The notes: generated by a model not told the origin, from the sequence alone. A DNA stretch of 64,000 nucleotides from Semisulcospira habei (GCA_036245525.1 BTPG01000004.1:48576323-48640322), one strand, 5' to 3'; shown: positions 23,148 through 35,444, counted from the stretch's first letter. A program made the numbers and translations.

Positions 23148-26046
23148 GACTGAGAAGTTAGTTATTTAGTTAGTTATTAGTTTAAGTTTAACGCCGAGCA
23201 GGCGACTGAAGCCATCTCACGACGAGAAGAGAAGACGTGTAAGTAGACACACAATCACAGTGACAGTGCATATAAGGACTGTGTTAGAAGTGGTAAGCAT
23301 CTGTTCAAGTTCTTCATGGCAGGTCATCTTGTCACAGTCACTGATCAGACAATTTTATGATTTCTATCTGGGCCACACCATTGGTGGCTGGAACGTGTGC
23401 CGACTGCTGGCACTGATATGAAGATGCATGTTTTTAGTCACATTTCTGCTCGTTACTGTAGTTTGAGTTTGTGCTTTAGAACTGAACAGTAAAAAAAAAC
23501 CACGATGTTGAACTTATCTAGTTTCCATACTTTTTCCACAGTACTCAGTAGCGGTACCGTCGCGCACTGGCACAACTTGAGTGCATTTTCTCTTAATCAG
23601 TTAGCCCGAACTTCTGCATAACTGATCAGTCACTTCCAACAATGATTTGCGAGTGCAGTACAGATTGGCATCAGTATTATTCAGTATATTTTAGAACATG
23701 ACATTGATAATGAGCGTAACCAGTTAGTCTCCAGACTCGAGTTTGCACTGCCGTGAACCCGCTATAGGGAGCATAGAGCATCGCACTATTCTACGCAGCA
23801 GAGCGGGGACGCTCGTTGAATTGCGCATGTTGACAGCCATGGGTGTCTGGTTTGGTGGTCGCGATTTTATCCCGGCTGCGTAAACATAGCAGCATAGAGA
23901 CAACACTAGCCAGCAAGATACACACAGATTCTTATTACTGCGCCTACACCTAGGACGCGTATGAGCAAATGTGACTCTTGCAGCTGTCAACGTTTTGCCT
24001 GTGTTCTTCATCACCACAACATGATTAAACTACGTAAACATAGCAGTATGAAGGTAATTCGACTCAGAAATACATTTAGCTTCAGTCACAAGCCCCCGCA
24101 CTCTGCAAGGAACTCATGAAGATCTATGCCTCTTGGGGAGTTTTGTTTATGGTTATAGGCGAACATTGCTAAACAGTGGATGCCATCCGTCTGATGTAAA
24201 AACAAGAATATATTTATCCTCGTGAAAGTATGCGGTAACGGTGGAATGAATGTTTCTTGATAGGTTCATTTCTCTCCATGCACATCAGACGGAACAGAGT
24301 CTTCTGCCGTACCATCTGACGGCAGTTCCGCTGAAAGCCTTCACGGCTGGCTCTAGCCTTGTACTGCCCCCAGCCCTCAACCAAATAACAGCCCAGTCCA
24401 TGCCCATGTCAGTATATATTTTTAATTTGAAACCTGGCTTTTAAATTACTGAGTTTTAAGAAGTGAACCCGCCCATAAATGTGCCTCAGCACACCCAAGT
24501 ATATTCCGTAGTGAACCCGACTCTGTCTTTACCAGAACGAAAGAGGGGAAAAAAGTGTGTTCATTTATATGATCAATGATGTACGGTTACTGAAAAACAA
24601 AAGAAACAGCTGAAACTCACTGCAAACCACAATAGTGCATCTCCCTCCCCCTCTCCCACTCAGCCTGGAAATTAAAATTGTGTGAACTGAAAAAGCAAAA
24701 CTTAGGCACAGATTCTCATGGGTCAGTCACGGTCCTGTAACTTGCATGATGGACTCCTTAGGATCTATGCCTTTTCCCATCCGTAGAAAGGGCCACTATC
24801 CCACTGTACTAGATTTTCTCACTGATGCGCACCTCATGTCTGCAATAAACATAGATCCTCATGGCGCCCGCAGATGCGAAAGCTAATGAGAATCATTGCC
24901 TCTTGCCTGCCTCTATCAGTATGCTGGTCTGTGCGTGGAAGAAGCAGCGCGAGCTGATTCACTGACTGCCTTCCACAGCCTATTTATTAGACGCGTTGAC
25001 AGCAATTATAAACAAACCGCTCTGCTGAAAAAAGGGGACAGAAACAGAATAGCGCGAGCTCACATTCCATCGAATCAAAATGATTAGGCATTTCAGAGTC
25101 TGAGTTAGAAATGTAACTGAGAAATAATGGCGGAACTGCGAGTAGTGGAGCTATCCGGGGCGGCCTCAGCGCCCAGTGAGTGCCGCTGCGCCGCTAAAAA
25201 TAATTACACATCAGCGTCGCGACCATCCCCATAATATTAACATCAACAAAGAAAAGGTACTTAGAAAAAGCAATTTGAACACATAGTAATTAGAACAATG
25301 GCATAGAAAAGACTGACAGCAGCACATGATAATGTTCAGACCGGCCATGCCACTACTCAATCACCCACGGCCACGGGCCGCTGTTGCAGACTTTACTGGT
25401 CAATCACTAAGAAATCATCTGAAATGCATCCAAAAGATATAAACTGGTGCTGGCCTATTTGTCTTGCGTGTTCCCAAAATCATAATGTCCGAAGGCGACA
25501 TACTGTGGACCAATGCTATATAGGCCCCCTGGCTGCTAGAGGTCTGCCCGAGATCTTTGGTAATTCAACCCCAAGGAACTCGAGCCATCCGAGGAGCATA
25601 GGTACAAAGTGCTATCAGCATGAGACCATCTTTAATTTTCGTGAGACTCCTCATCTGCGGCGGCTCATGAGGATCTGTGTCTTTTGTACTTAGGTGGGTT
25701 TCGGTTTTCTTGCTCGAAATGAAGGCGCTTGGCACTGGAATTTCAAGTGCTCACAATGGCGAATTCAGATGCGATCATTTTATATCAAATTTTGTCTACT
25801 GTTTTTGACATTGTTTGACGAGATACGGATCACGATTAGGACCCCAAACATTATAAAACCTGCGAAAGTTTTATTATGGAGACATTAGTAGCGGCTGCAG
25901 GAGATTCATTTCTTTCTATGGTGATAGCGACAGGTTTACCGGTGGCTCCATCCCCGCCGACACAGGAACTGCACGTCAATCGTCACTTTGTCTGCTCGCA
26001 TACACGCGGGAGTCAGCAAGAGACGTAGATTCTTAAAAGCCTCCGC
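23148..26046. other. Unrecognised stretch with a recurring ~23-bp motif
   Basis: No gene supported. A motif like GCTCATGAGGATCTATGCCT recurs near 24113, 24754, 24880 and 25662, inverted near 24848, and again at 27617. It may mark ends of small dispersed elements. Confidence 0.4.
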
Positions 26047-26059
26047 ACTCAGCCGAAGC

Positions 26060-27603
26060 TCATGACATTCGACTCACAGCAGCCGGACAGAGTGGACGGT
26101 CCTCCGCGCCTCTCCTACAGCAAGCGAAACTTCACGCCTCAGCGCCCCAGTGGATGGTTCACCGCACGGAGCACTACGAGATGTCTTCACTACAGGTAGG
26201 CAGAAAGCCGCCCTTCTAAGGGCGAACAGACGCCAAACAAATCAGCAACAAGCCGATGAATACCTGGCCCACCACCCGGAACTACGACCACAGCCTACGC
26301 CCAGCTCAAGCTCTAGAAGAGAAACAAGGCGTCAGAACCCACCAATGTCGCCACCAATACAGCCACCAACGACGCAGTCGGAGAAAACACGTGCGTCACC
26401 AGGGTACAGCCTGGAAGAAATGTGGCAACGATTTCCAATGCCCGTACCACCAACAGGAATGTTCCCCAAGATGGACGCCTTCTTAAAAGAGAACGTATTC
26501 CCAAAACCTCACAGCAGCGATCCTACCAGCCACCACCCAACCGCCACCGCAGCAAGTAGAAGAAGAAATAGAAAAAGAGCAGGACAAGTCGGAACCATCG
26601 TCAGAGTCTGACCTCCCCCATTCCCCCCCCCCCCCCCCCCCCCCAGGGATCCAAATCCCCGAACATCTAACTCGGGAGGGGCCCTGGTCCACAAAAGAGA
26701 GGGAGGTCCGGCTTAGGGGCATGGACATCAACGACCTAGTCTCCCTGCTTCAATCAGCTGTACCAGCCATCCTCGCAACACGCGGTGATGACTACCACCG
26801 CGCCAGGGTTAGCACCAGATGGCTGCTCCATACAGGGGCACTCGCCGACATCAAAGCTCCTAAGACCGCCAGCCAAGAAAGCCAGGCATTCCCCCAAACA
26901 AGAGAAACCAACAGCCAAGCCACCGTCGAAATGACCCACAAGGGGACCTCAGTCACCCCAGCAACCAAGCACAAGAAAACCGGCACCACCCCGACAACTA
27001 CAAAAGAGGTGGAATGCTCCACCACAACGCCAACGTCCCAAGAGCCAGCACCGACACACCTCAACCGGTGCAAGACCACCACCCAGAAGCACCCTCAACA
27101 GCCAGTACAGCAACGAACACCACCAGCCGCAGGAAAAGACCTCCAAAATCAGCCAGACAACGCAAGCCTGCACCCAGGAAAGCCCCCCTCCTCGCGACAC
27201 CACCGCCACACCTCCACATCCCGCCGCCCCACCAACCCTTCATCCAATGCCCCACACCAAGACCCCGCCTCCACTGGCCACCACCCCATGAAGTCTCACC
27301 ACGACGATACCAGCCACCCACACCACCAACCCAGCGAGGGATATTACCGGTCACCACCATCCCCACACCCACTCGTAGAGGGCATACTGCAGCGGCTGGT
27401 CCACCAGCTGCCACCAGCCTGGCACTAGCGACGGTTCACCGGCCACACCACCCGCCTACTCCACCACCACCCGCCCGGCCCCGGCAACACCATCAGCCGC
27501 TGCGCGACGGAATGACAGACAGCCAGACCGACACCCCCACCCCCCTGGCCCACCCCCTCTGGACGAAATCAGCGAGAGCTGGAAGTCTCCATCCCTTCTA
27601 AAT
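26060..27603 (+). pseudogene. Proline/threonine-rich repetitive-element ORF (gag/ORF1-like?), frameshifted
   Basis: The reading frame starts near ATG 26063 (MTFDSQQPDRVDGPPRLSYS) and shifts. It continues with VFTTGRQKAALLRANRRQTN, SLEEMWQRFPMPVPPTGMF and a glutamate/serine tract, then C18 (26626-26643). After this it reads MDINDLVSLLQSAVPAILAT, RARVSTRWLLHTGALADIKA and a long P/T/H/Q-rich tail, and ends PLDEISESWKSPS near 27600. No enzyme domain, zinc knuckle or RRM is seen. A fragment of the same family in opposite orientation lies at 14.88-15.15 kb, so it belongs to a dispersed element. An ORF1/gag role is only a guess. Confidence 0.45.
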
Positions 27604-27765
27604 TAGCACTAGCAGGCGAAGCTCATGAAAATTCTATGCGTCTTACAGATGCTGGGTGTCTTGCCAATGCTTTCGGTACAGGATGGTGTATGGCGTAGCA
27701 CGTAGGCTAAAACCCAACAGCGAGTTTAATTTTTTCTTTAATTAATTTTAACGAGAAATGCTCAA

Positions 27766-28150
27766 TTGATTGATTGATTGTACATTGCTTAACGTCCCGA
27801 CAGCAACAAGGCTTTCTCAGGACGTGCCTGCACTGCTTGTGAAAAAATACTAAACAAAACATTGAATGTATGTCGCCAGCCGGTCAAATACATTAAATAA
27901 ACCTAACACATGGGCCTAAATAAAGCTAAGACCATTTAGCAACACACATCCAATATCAAGAGCTACAGGCAGTGCAGACAGTAGGGAGAGTTTTAAAAAG
28001 ACAAATACAGGTGAATGGACAAAGGGTAGACAGAAACACATGCCCCAGAATAGGGAGATAAACCCACCCTGTGGGGCTGACCAGGGTGACCCTGGGAACT
28101 AAAAAATACCTAACCCCACCCAAGTCCCCCAGGGCAGACCCGGGTGGGGC
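27766..28150 (-). mobile_element. SINE-like family S1, copy 2
   Basis: Flanked by a 12-bp target duplication AGAAATGCTCAA (27754-27765 and 28151-28162). Tail (GATT)3 at the left, CCCGGGTGGGG at the right. Same structure as 19761-20142. Confidence 0.82.
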
Positions 28151-28599
28151 AGAAATGCTCAAGGATGACAGTGTCATCAGGTGGATATGTAATCTATATG
28201 CATCAAAGAAGTAAAAACCGCTGAAAACATTTATGTGGACGTTTAAAAGGGGTGTCAGGCACTTCTTCCAGACTATTTACTGCCTGGAGTAAGTCACTTT
28301 TAAAGCAACATTACACGTAAATCTGGAGACAAATGTCAGAACCATTTGTGTTTGTCATGCCTTGTGAGCACACCTAATGAACTTCCCTGGCAGTCTGGGC
28401 ACGCAGCAAACACACACACGTAATTGCACTTGTTTTTTTAGTGTGTAAATCTAATTTTAGCTCAGAGTTAGTTGTACAGATTGTGCCGAGCGGAGTCATT
28501 GTCAAATTACTTGATATTAAGATAATGTGTACTGAACTGGATTCTCCTGTATCTAAATGAATCAAAGCTAGACCTGTATGTAGCATTTCATTGCCATAT
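28151..28599. other. Unrecognised non-coding stretch
   Basis: AT-rich and unrepeated as far as I can see; no ORF of note. Confidence 0.4.
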
Positions 28600-29421
28600 G
28601 GGGTGTAGGGGGCTCTGGATAGAGGTAGTCAGTACCTTTGCTGTTCGGCAGCTGCATCCTACACTGTGATAGGACGGACGGGCATCACTGGTCCTCATCC
28701 ATCTCCTTAATCTCTTACGTGCTGGCTCCAAGCGCCACACCCCGGCAAACCACCTCAGCTGGTGGGCTATGACCACGTGAGGGGGTGGTGTTCACACTGC
28801 ACCACTAGGCGGATGAGCCGTTTCTGACAGCCAACGGCTAGAGGACGGAGGAGATCAGGTTGGATCCAACGGCCAAATGTTGGGGAGTAAACCCTTCAAA
28901 TCAGGAGTGGAGTCCCGAAGGCAGACAGTTGCATGTATTCACGCACTGTTCTGGCAGCTCCTGCAGCCAAACTGGTGCCAAACGTACTGCTTTGCATTCC
29001 TTTGGACTACATCAGCGAGGCCGAGAGGGGGATCTTGACGACTGAGCATCCCAGGATCCCCTTACACTTCGCCCAGGCTTGCGCCCTGGAGAGGTCACTC
29101 CAGTACCGCTGCTCCAGCGACAACACAACACGGGAGACAGCAGTTACAAGCCCAGAGCGGATTGGCGTAAGCTCGGGCGCTACGGGTTGTCTCCAACGGT
29201 GGGAGGGATCATCGCGTCCCACTGGTCAGCTATCGCCCACCTCAAACTGGGCAGCCCCCACTCAGTAAGGTGCTGACCCGCCACAGTCTGCCTGCTCCAA
29301 TGGGTGCTTGGAGCTTAGGGACACGACCGAAGAGCAGACTGTATATCCTGCACCAGACAAAACAACAAGAGGAAAGAAAAAACAGTCAGCCTTGCGGCTG
29401 GCAAGCTAGAATGTCAGAACC

Positions 29422-30180
29422 ATGTGCCCTGGCTACTCTGACGATTTACAAGTCGACGACGTCGGGAAGACAGCTATCATCAACCGTGAGCTGAAACAAC
29501 TGAACATTGACATTGCTGCCCTTCAGGAGACTAGACTCCTTTCCAGTGGCAGCCTCAGAGAACAGGATTACACGTTCTTCTGGCAGGGAAACGAATCTGG
29601 GGAGCCTCAAATACACGGTGTAGGATTTGCAGTGTCCAACTCCATGCTGTCCTCAAATGAGCCGCCCTCTGGAGGCACACCCAGAATCCTCTCGCTCCGC
29701 CTCTCTGCCTCTTCAGGCCAAGTCAACATCCTGAGCATCTACGCGCCTACACTCTGCTCCTCAGCTGAGACAAAGGATGAATTCTACGAAGAGCTCGAGA
29801 CCACCATCAGAGAGATCCCTACCACAGAACACCTATTCCTACTTGGCGATTTTAACACCCGGATTGGAGCCGACCACAACTCCTGGCCCCGTTGCATTGG
29901 TCATTTTGGCAACGGCACGATCAACGAAAATGGACAGAGACTGCTAGAATTGTGTTCGTACTACGACCTGTGTATCTCAAATACGTTTTTCTCTACCAAA
30001 CTCTGCCACCGAGTGTCCTGGTGACACCCCAGATCACGTCACTGGCACCAGTTGGATCTCATCATTACCAGAAGACCGCTGCTGAACTGCGTTCTTACTA
30101 CCCGCAGCTATCACAGCACCGACTGTGACACTGACCACTCACTGGTTTGGAGCAAGGTACGTCTCCACCCCAAGCGGATC
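29422..30180 (+). pseudogene. RTE-c APE-type endonuclease domain
   Basis: The frame 29422-30024 gives ELKQLNIDIAALQETRLLSS (the catalytic QET), LSLRLSASSGQVNILSIYAP, LFLLGDFNTRIGADHNSWPR (GDFN) and NENGQRLLELCSYYDLCISN. After a one-base shift near 30020 it continues QLDLIITRRPL and STDCDTDHSLVWSKVRL (SDH-type motif as TDH). The domain nicks target DNA to prime reverse transcription. The catalytic residues seen are intact, but the frameshift breaks the polyprotein. Confidence 0.82.
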
Positions 30181-32388
30181 CACAACTCCAAGCAGAAAGG
30201 ACGGCCACATATCAACACAACCCTGACATCTGTACCAGAAGTTTGCACATGCTTTGCTAGTGCCATGGAAGAGGCCCTCAAGGACTGTCCAGGAAACAAC
30301 GCTGAAGAGAGGTGGAGCCACATTCGTGATGCCATCTACAATTCATCCATGGCAACCTTTGGAAAGAGGGAGAAGAAAAACCCAGACTGGTTCGAAGCAG
30401 GAATAACCGAACTTGAACCAGCTATCACAGCCAAACGTGCAGCAATGCTAGACTACAAGTGCGAACCTTCAGAGAAGGCGCTAGCTGCACTCCGAAAGGC
30501 CAGAAGTAATGCTCAGCGGATCGCCAGGAAATGCGCCAGTGACTATTGGTTGAATCTCTGCCAGAGCATCCAGCTCTCCGCCGACTTTGGGAATATCCGC
30601 GCCATGTATGAGGGCATGAAGAAAGCATTTGGCCCAAGCACCATTAAGATCACCCCCCCCCCCCCCCCCTGAGGTCCACTACTGGAGACATTATTACGGA
30701 CTGCGGCAAGCACGTCACTGACACTGCAGTGGCGAACACCACCCCTCTGTCCGTGATGGAAGAACTTGATACTCTGCCCACTGTAGATGAACTCCGAAAG
30801 GCTATTGACTCCTTAGCATGTGGTAAAGCTCCAGGCAATGACAGTGTTCCTCCAGAGGTTCTCAAGGCTGGCAAAAAGAGTGTCCTCCTTGACCACCTCC
30901 ATGAGCTTTTACTTCAGTGCTGGGAGGAGGAAACAGTCCCTCAGGACATGCGGGATGCCAAAATCATTACGCTCTACAAGAACAAAGGAGACCGCAGTGA
31001 CTGTAATAACTATTGAGGCATCTCCTTGCTGAGCACTGTGGGGAAGGTCTTCGCCCGCGTGGTGCTGAACAGACTCCCAAGTGTTGGCCAAACGCGTTTA
31101 CCCAGAGGCGCCGTGCGGCTTCAGACCTCAGAGATCAACAGTCGACATGATCTTCTCATTGAGACAACTGCAAGAGAAGTGCCGGGAGCAGAGACAGCCA
31201 TTTTACATCACCTTGATTGACCTGACGAAGGCCTTCGACTTGGTCAGCAAAAGAGGTCTCTTCACCCTATTACACAGGATCGGATGTCGCCCCAAGCTTC
31301 TGAAGGTGGTCACATCCTTTCATGACGAAATGAAAGGTACCATACAGTATGATGGCTCATCCTCAGAACCCTTCCCGATCCAAAGCGGCGTGAAGCAAGG
31401 CTGCGTACTCGCCCCTACACTCTTCGGCATCTTCTTCTCCCTGCTGATGCGCCATGCCTTCAGTCAGTCAGAAGATGGCGTCTTCATCCACACTAGGAGT
31501 GAAGGCAGCCTCTTCAACCTTTCACGTCTGCGCGCAAAGACCAAGGTGCGCAGGGTCCTGATTAGAGAGATGCTGTTTGCTGATGATGCTGCCCTGACTG
31601 CCCACACTGAGGAAGCACTACAGCGTCTCGTCAGCAGCTTCGCTTGCGCCACCGACGAGTTTGGGCTGACCATCAGCCTGACAAAGACAAACATCATGGG
31701 CCAGGATGTCAGCAGCACCCCTTGCATCTCTATAGGCGATCACACCCTCGAGGTAGTGGAGAACTTTACATACCTTGGCTCAACCATCTCCAATAACCTC
31801 TCTCTGGACAATGAACTGCAGGGCTCCAGAATCGGCAAGGGATCAACAGCGATGGCTTGCCTGACCAAAAGAGTGTGGAACAACAGCTTGCTTACCATCA
31901 ACACTAAGATGAAAGTGTACCAGACCTGTGTGCTCAGCATTCTTCTCTACAGCAGTGAGACGTGGAGTTTGTACACCCGTCAAGAGCGCAGACTTAACTC
32001 TTTCCATCTGCGCAGCCTGAGGAGAATCTTGGGCATCACTTGAAAGGACCGTGTTCCAAACACTGAAGTGCTGACCCAGGCCAACATTCCTAGCAAGTAC
32101 GCACTCCTTTCACAAAGACACCTACACTGGCTCGGTCATGTCTGCCGTATGCAGGAAGGTCGGATTCCTAAGGACATCTTGTATGGTAAGCTTGCCTCCG
32201 GCACCAGACCAACAAGCAGACCAGTGCTTAGATACAAAGATGTCTGCAAGCGTGATCTGAAAGCTGGAAGCCTGAAACCCGCAGACTTAGAAGCCACCAC
32301 CGCAGATCGTGCCAGCTGGCGGCTCGCAGTGAAGGCCAGCATAAAGCCGAGCAAGGGAAGGAGAGAAAACCAGTGGGAGGAGAAGAGG

Positions 32389-32703
32389 TTGCGATTGCGA
32401 TTGTACATTGCTTAACGTCCCGACAGCAACAAGGCTTTCTCAGGACGTGCCTGCACTGCTTGTGAAAAAAACAAAACAGAATATTGAATGTCGCCAGCCG
32501 GTCCAATACGTTAAATAAACCTACAACATGGGGCCTAAATAAAGCTAAGACCATTTGGCAACACACATCCAATATCAAGAGCTACAGGCAGTGCAGACAG
32601 TAGGGAGAGTTTTAAAAAGGCAAATACAGGTGAATGGACTAAGGGTAGACAGAAACACATGCCCCAGAATAGAGGGGAAAACCCACCCTGTGGGGCTGAC
32701 CAG
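32389..32703 (-). mobile_element. SINE-like family S1, truncated half of a dimer
   Basis: Carries the 3' tail side (left) but lacks about 70 bp at the 5' side; it stops at GGGGCTGACCAG. The left target duplication GAGGAGAAGAGG is 32377-32388. It joins directly to a complete second copy with no intervening target duplication. Confidence 0.8.
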
Positions 32704-33090
32704 ATTGATTGATTGATTGTACATTGCTTAACGTCCCGACAGCAGCAAGGCTTTCTCAGGACTTGCCTGCACTGCTTGTGAAAAAAAACTAAACAGAAAA
32801 TTAAATGTATGTCGCCAGCCGGTCAAATACGTTAAATAAACCTACAACATGGGGCCAAAATAAAGCTAAAACCATTTAGCAACACACATCCAACATCAAG
32901 AGCTACAGGCAGTGCAGACAGTTGGGAGAGTTTTAAAAAGGCAAATACAGGTGAATGGACCAAGGGTAGACAGAAACACATGCCCCAGAATAGAAATGAA
33001 ACCCACCCCGTGGGGCTGACCAGGGTGACCCTGGGAACTAAAAAGTACCTAACCCCACCCAAGTCCCCCAGGGCAGACCCGGGTGGGGGT
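32704..33090 (-). mobile_element. SINE-like family S1, complete half of a dimer
   Basis: Full copy with its (ATTG)n tail abutting the truncated copy. The right target duplication GAGGAGAAGAGG (33091-33102) matches the one left of the first half, so both halves share one insertion. Confidence 0.8.
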
Positions 33091-33435
33091 GAGGAGAAGA
33101 GGCAGCGCAGACGAAAGAAAGAAGAGCCAGTGCCCACAGCAACAGTCACAGGCTTCACCTGTAGCAAATGCAACAGACACTGCCGCTCTTGCATTGAACT
33201 GATTAGCCACAGCAGGCACTGCTGCAAATCTTAAAAACGGACTGACCCAGCAAGCACATACACTCCATTGTCTTCCGAGACAGAAGGATGCCAACATGTT
33301 GTAGAAGTGTTTTTTTGAACAGCTATGGAGGTAGAGGGCTTTTAATCCTTAGACTGTCGCTATCAACGACAAGCACCACAGATAAAGAGATAATGTGCAA
33401 ACACTCAGAAAAGGAGGCCCAGTGCAGAGGAAATC

Positions 33436-33510
33436 AACATGAACTCATTTGAGACGTGCCGCCTCCGGACAAGTCGCTTATCCAGAGGAGGCATGTCTCA
33501 CTTGAGTTAA
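33436..33510. repeat. TTAA-type palindromic MITE, GC-rich stem
   Basis: AACTCATTTGAGACGTGCC and the right end GGCATGTCTCACTTGAGTTAA pair, with CGCCTCCGGA / TCCAGAGGAG inside. TTAA is kept only at the right edge. Same family as 14744-14816. Confidence 0.65.
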
Positions 33511-33599
33511 CAGATAAGTACCTCAGGCGTGATGTAGTCTGGCGTTCTGTAAAAGGTTTGTGTCAACTTGCCCTCTGTCATATGCCCTCCTTGCACATG

Positions 33600-33784
33600 C
33601 CATTTTATATTTTTGTGCGTACGCGTATGCGGGTAGGTATGTCTGGAGTGCGTGTCCGAGAGCGCGTTTGTTTTTGTGCGTATGTGCCCGAGTGCGTGCG
33701 TGCGTGTGTAAGTGTGTGTGTGTGAGAGAGTGTTCGTGCGTGTGTGCATGCGTACTGAATTGCGGTGTACATGAGTGTGTGTGT

Positions 33785-33829
<45 letters not shown>

Positions 33830-33940
33830 CATGCGCGAGTTGTGATGTGCATGCGTGCGTACCTGAGTGCGTGTGTGGGTATGTGTGTGTGTATGTGCGT
33901 GGTGCGTGCGTGCGTGAGCGAATGCATGCATGCAGCAGTG
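33600..33940. repeat. (GT)n / (GTGC)n microsatellite
   Basis: A long TG-rich tract with a pure (GT)n core at about 33776-33825. The Cys/Val ORFs across it are products of the repeat. Confidence 0.9.
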
Positions 33941-34524
33941 TGTGGTATGTGTATGTTTACATGTCTATGTCACTTATGTAGTAGATGTAGCAACGGCAAG
34001 CTTGAAAACTGGTCCTGTTACCAATAACTTCCACCGTTGGAAAATAAAGGTTCATTGTTCATTGTTCATTGCCAAAGTCAGCAATCTTGCAATGGCCCTC
34101 TGCGTGCAGCAAAATTTTGTCCAGTTTCAGATCTCTACAAAAGTGAGTAGCAAGTCAAATTTACTACTTTTAACCCATTAATTATGAGAAAGATTATTAT
34201 GAAGATTATGACGTTTAACGCTTGTCTGTCGGTACATTTTGTTGAGGTAATCACTGCAGAAACCAACAGCCAAAGGGTTATATGTTCAATTCAAAATCTG
34301 TTATTAAATTGATTATGGGAGATAAACTGGCCAAAATAACTACAGGGTAGTGTCTGATCAGCTTGGCGCATCGTGCCAGAAGAATAGAGCTACACATGCA
34401 TATAAATTCACTGTCATATCGGTTCTCCTGCTCAGTTCCAGAGACACACTGGAGAAGTTGGAAGAGCAAAACCCCAACCTCCTCGAATCTGAAAACTAAA
34501 TCTGGCAAGAACTCCTTGACATGA

Positions 34525-34975
34525 TGGTTCTAGACTTCATAACCGTCAGTGACGACGATGAGGAAGAGGATAATGATGAGGATGATTATGAAGATGAAGA
34601 GGAGTATGATGAGGATGATTTATAAAAAATGATGGCTCTAGACTTTATAACCGTCAGTGATGACGACGATGGAGACGATAAAAAGGATTATGATGAGGAT
34701 GATTATGAAGATGAAGAGGAGTATGATGATTATGAAGACCGTCAATGACGATGATGAAGAGGATTATGATGAGGATGATTATGAAGATGAAGAGGAGTAT
34801 GATGAGAATGATTATGAAGATGAAGAGGTGTAAGAAGAGGTTGATTATTAAGACTATGATGAGGATTACTACTACGAATGCGAGGAAGGTACAGAATGCG
34901 ACAACGATACGGCCCCAGTCACTGACGAATTTCAGGTCATGTCTTTCACTCCTATGGTGACCTGATCTTTCACCC
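34525..34975 (+). repeat. Acidic tandem repeat (GAT/GAA-rich), possible exon remnant
   Basis: Units share CTAGACTT.ATAACCGTCAGTGA then GAT/GAA-rich DNA (starts near 34528, 34637 and a shorter one near 34737). The plus frame reads LDFITVSDDDEEEDNDEDDY in unit 1, then a stop; unit 2 repeats LDFITVSDDDDGDD. The last piece reads DEDYYYECEEGTECDNDTAP then VTDEFQVMSFTPMVT and stop. It could be a decayed acidic coding exon or a minisatellite that happens to be open. No function can be assigned. Confidence 0.5.
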
Positions 34976-35175
34976 GTCAGTGGGTCTGAGACCCAAGCAG
35001 GCATCTGAGAACAAAGCCAGTGAGCAAAAGGTTCTTGAGGTGAGGCCGGCCCCTGCTGGCCTGCACACATCTGTGTGCATGCCAAATGCGACCTATGTCA
35101 ACTCAAGGACTGTTTGCTCTCTGGGAACTCCCTTCTATTCTATTTCTGTTGAGCGCTTCTTCTATGTGATGTGCC

Positions 35176-35253
35176 TTATCCCTTTGGCTTTGGTTGCATT
35201 TTTTGTCACAATGATTCCTACAGGAGTCATCATGACTAACAGCCAAAGGTTAA
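35176..35253. repeat. TTAA-type hairpin MITE (left edge TTAT)
   Basis: CCCTTTGGCTTTGGTTGCA, a centre TGATTCCTACAGGAGTCATCA, and right end AACAGCCAAAGGTTAA. Same family as 35353-35444 and 36195-36285. Confidence 0.6.
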
Positions 35254-35352
35254 TTTTCTTCATTACAAAACTAAACATGAACATTGAGGAACCAGGGACT
35301 GCCCTACTCAGTAAGAGAGTTATGCTTTAGTGTTTTTTGTGTGTGATGTTTG

Positions 35353-35444
35353 TTAATTCTTTGGCTGTTGGTAGCACTTTTTGTCACGATGATTCCTGCA
35401 GGAATCATCACAACAAACAGCGTGACCGACAGCAAAAGGGTTAA
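35353..35444. repeat. TTAA-flanked hairpin MITE
   Basis: TTAATTCTTTGGCTGTTGGT to GACAGCAAAAGGGTTAA with centre CGATGATTCCTGCAGGAATC. TTAA is present at both ends. Confidence 0.7.

Larger units (their letters stand above)
30130..33234 (+). pseudogene. RTE-c reverse transcriptase and C-terminal Cys/His domain
   Basis: The linker frame runs to 30655, where a C15 tract shifts it. It continues with MEELDTLPTVDELRKAIDSL, GKAPGNDSVPPEVLKAGK, a TGA at about 31015, then CGFRPQRSTVDMIFSLRQLQ, TLIDLTKAFDLVSKRGLF, VKQGCVLAPTLFGIFFSLLM and the catalytic MLFADDAALTAHTEE. At 32041 a TGA stands where Trp is expected (LGIT*KDR). After the SINE dimer the frame resumes and ends FTCSKCNRHCRSCIELISHS RHC, a C2HC-like finger seen at the end of this LINE group. 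Confidence 0.82.
28600..33300 (+). mobile_element. RTE-like LINE (RTE-c), nearly full length
   Basis: A non-LTR retrotransposon with a 5' region (about 28600-29400), an APE-type endonuclease, RT, and a Cys/His C-terminus. It ends shortly after CATTGTCTTCCGAGACAG (about 33270). It is split near its end by a SINE dimer. The 5' boundary is approximate because no target duplication was identified. Frameshifts, a poly-C insertion and nonsense codons make it inactive. Confidence 0.8.

Noticed and set aside
26949..27414. Minus-strand Gly/Val/Trp-rich ORFs opposite the 26-27 kb ORF
   Set aside because: Shadows of the GC-skewed proline-rich sequence; the plus strand has the conserved peptide shared with 14.9 kb.
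33560..34027. Long Cys/Val-rich and His/Thr-rich ORFs on both strands
   Set aside because: They are translations of the (GT)n/(GTGC)n microsatellite and carry no domain.
34654..35085. Minus-strand Ile/Leu-rich ORF resembling a membrane protein
   Set aside because: Antisense of the GAT/GAA repeat; hydrophobicity is a by-product of ATC/TTC codons.
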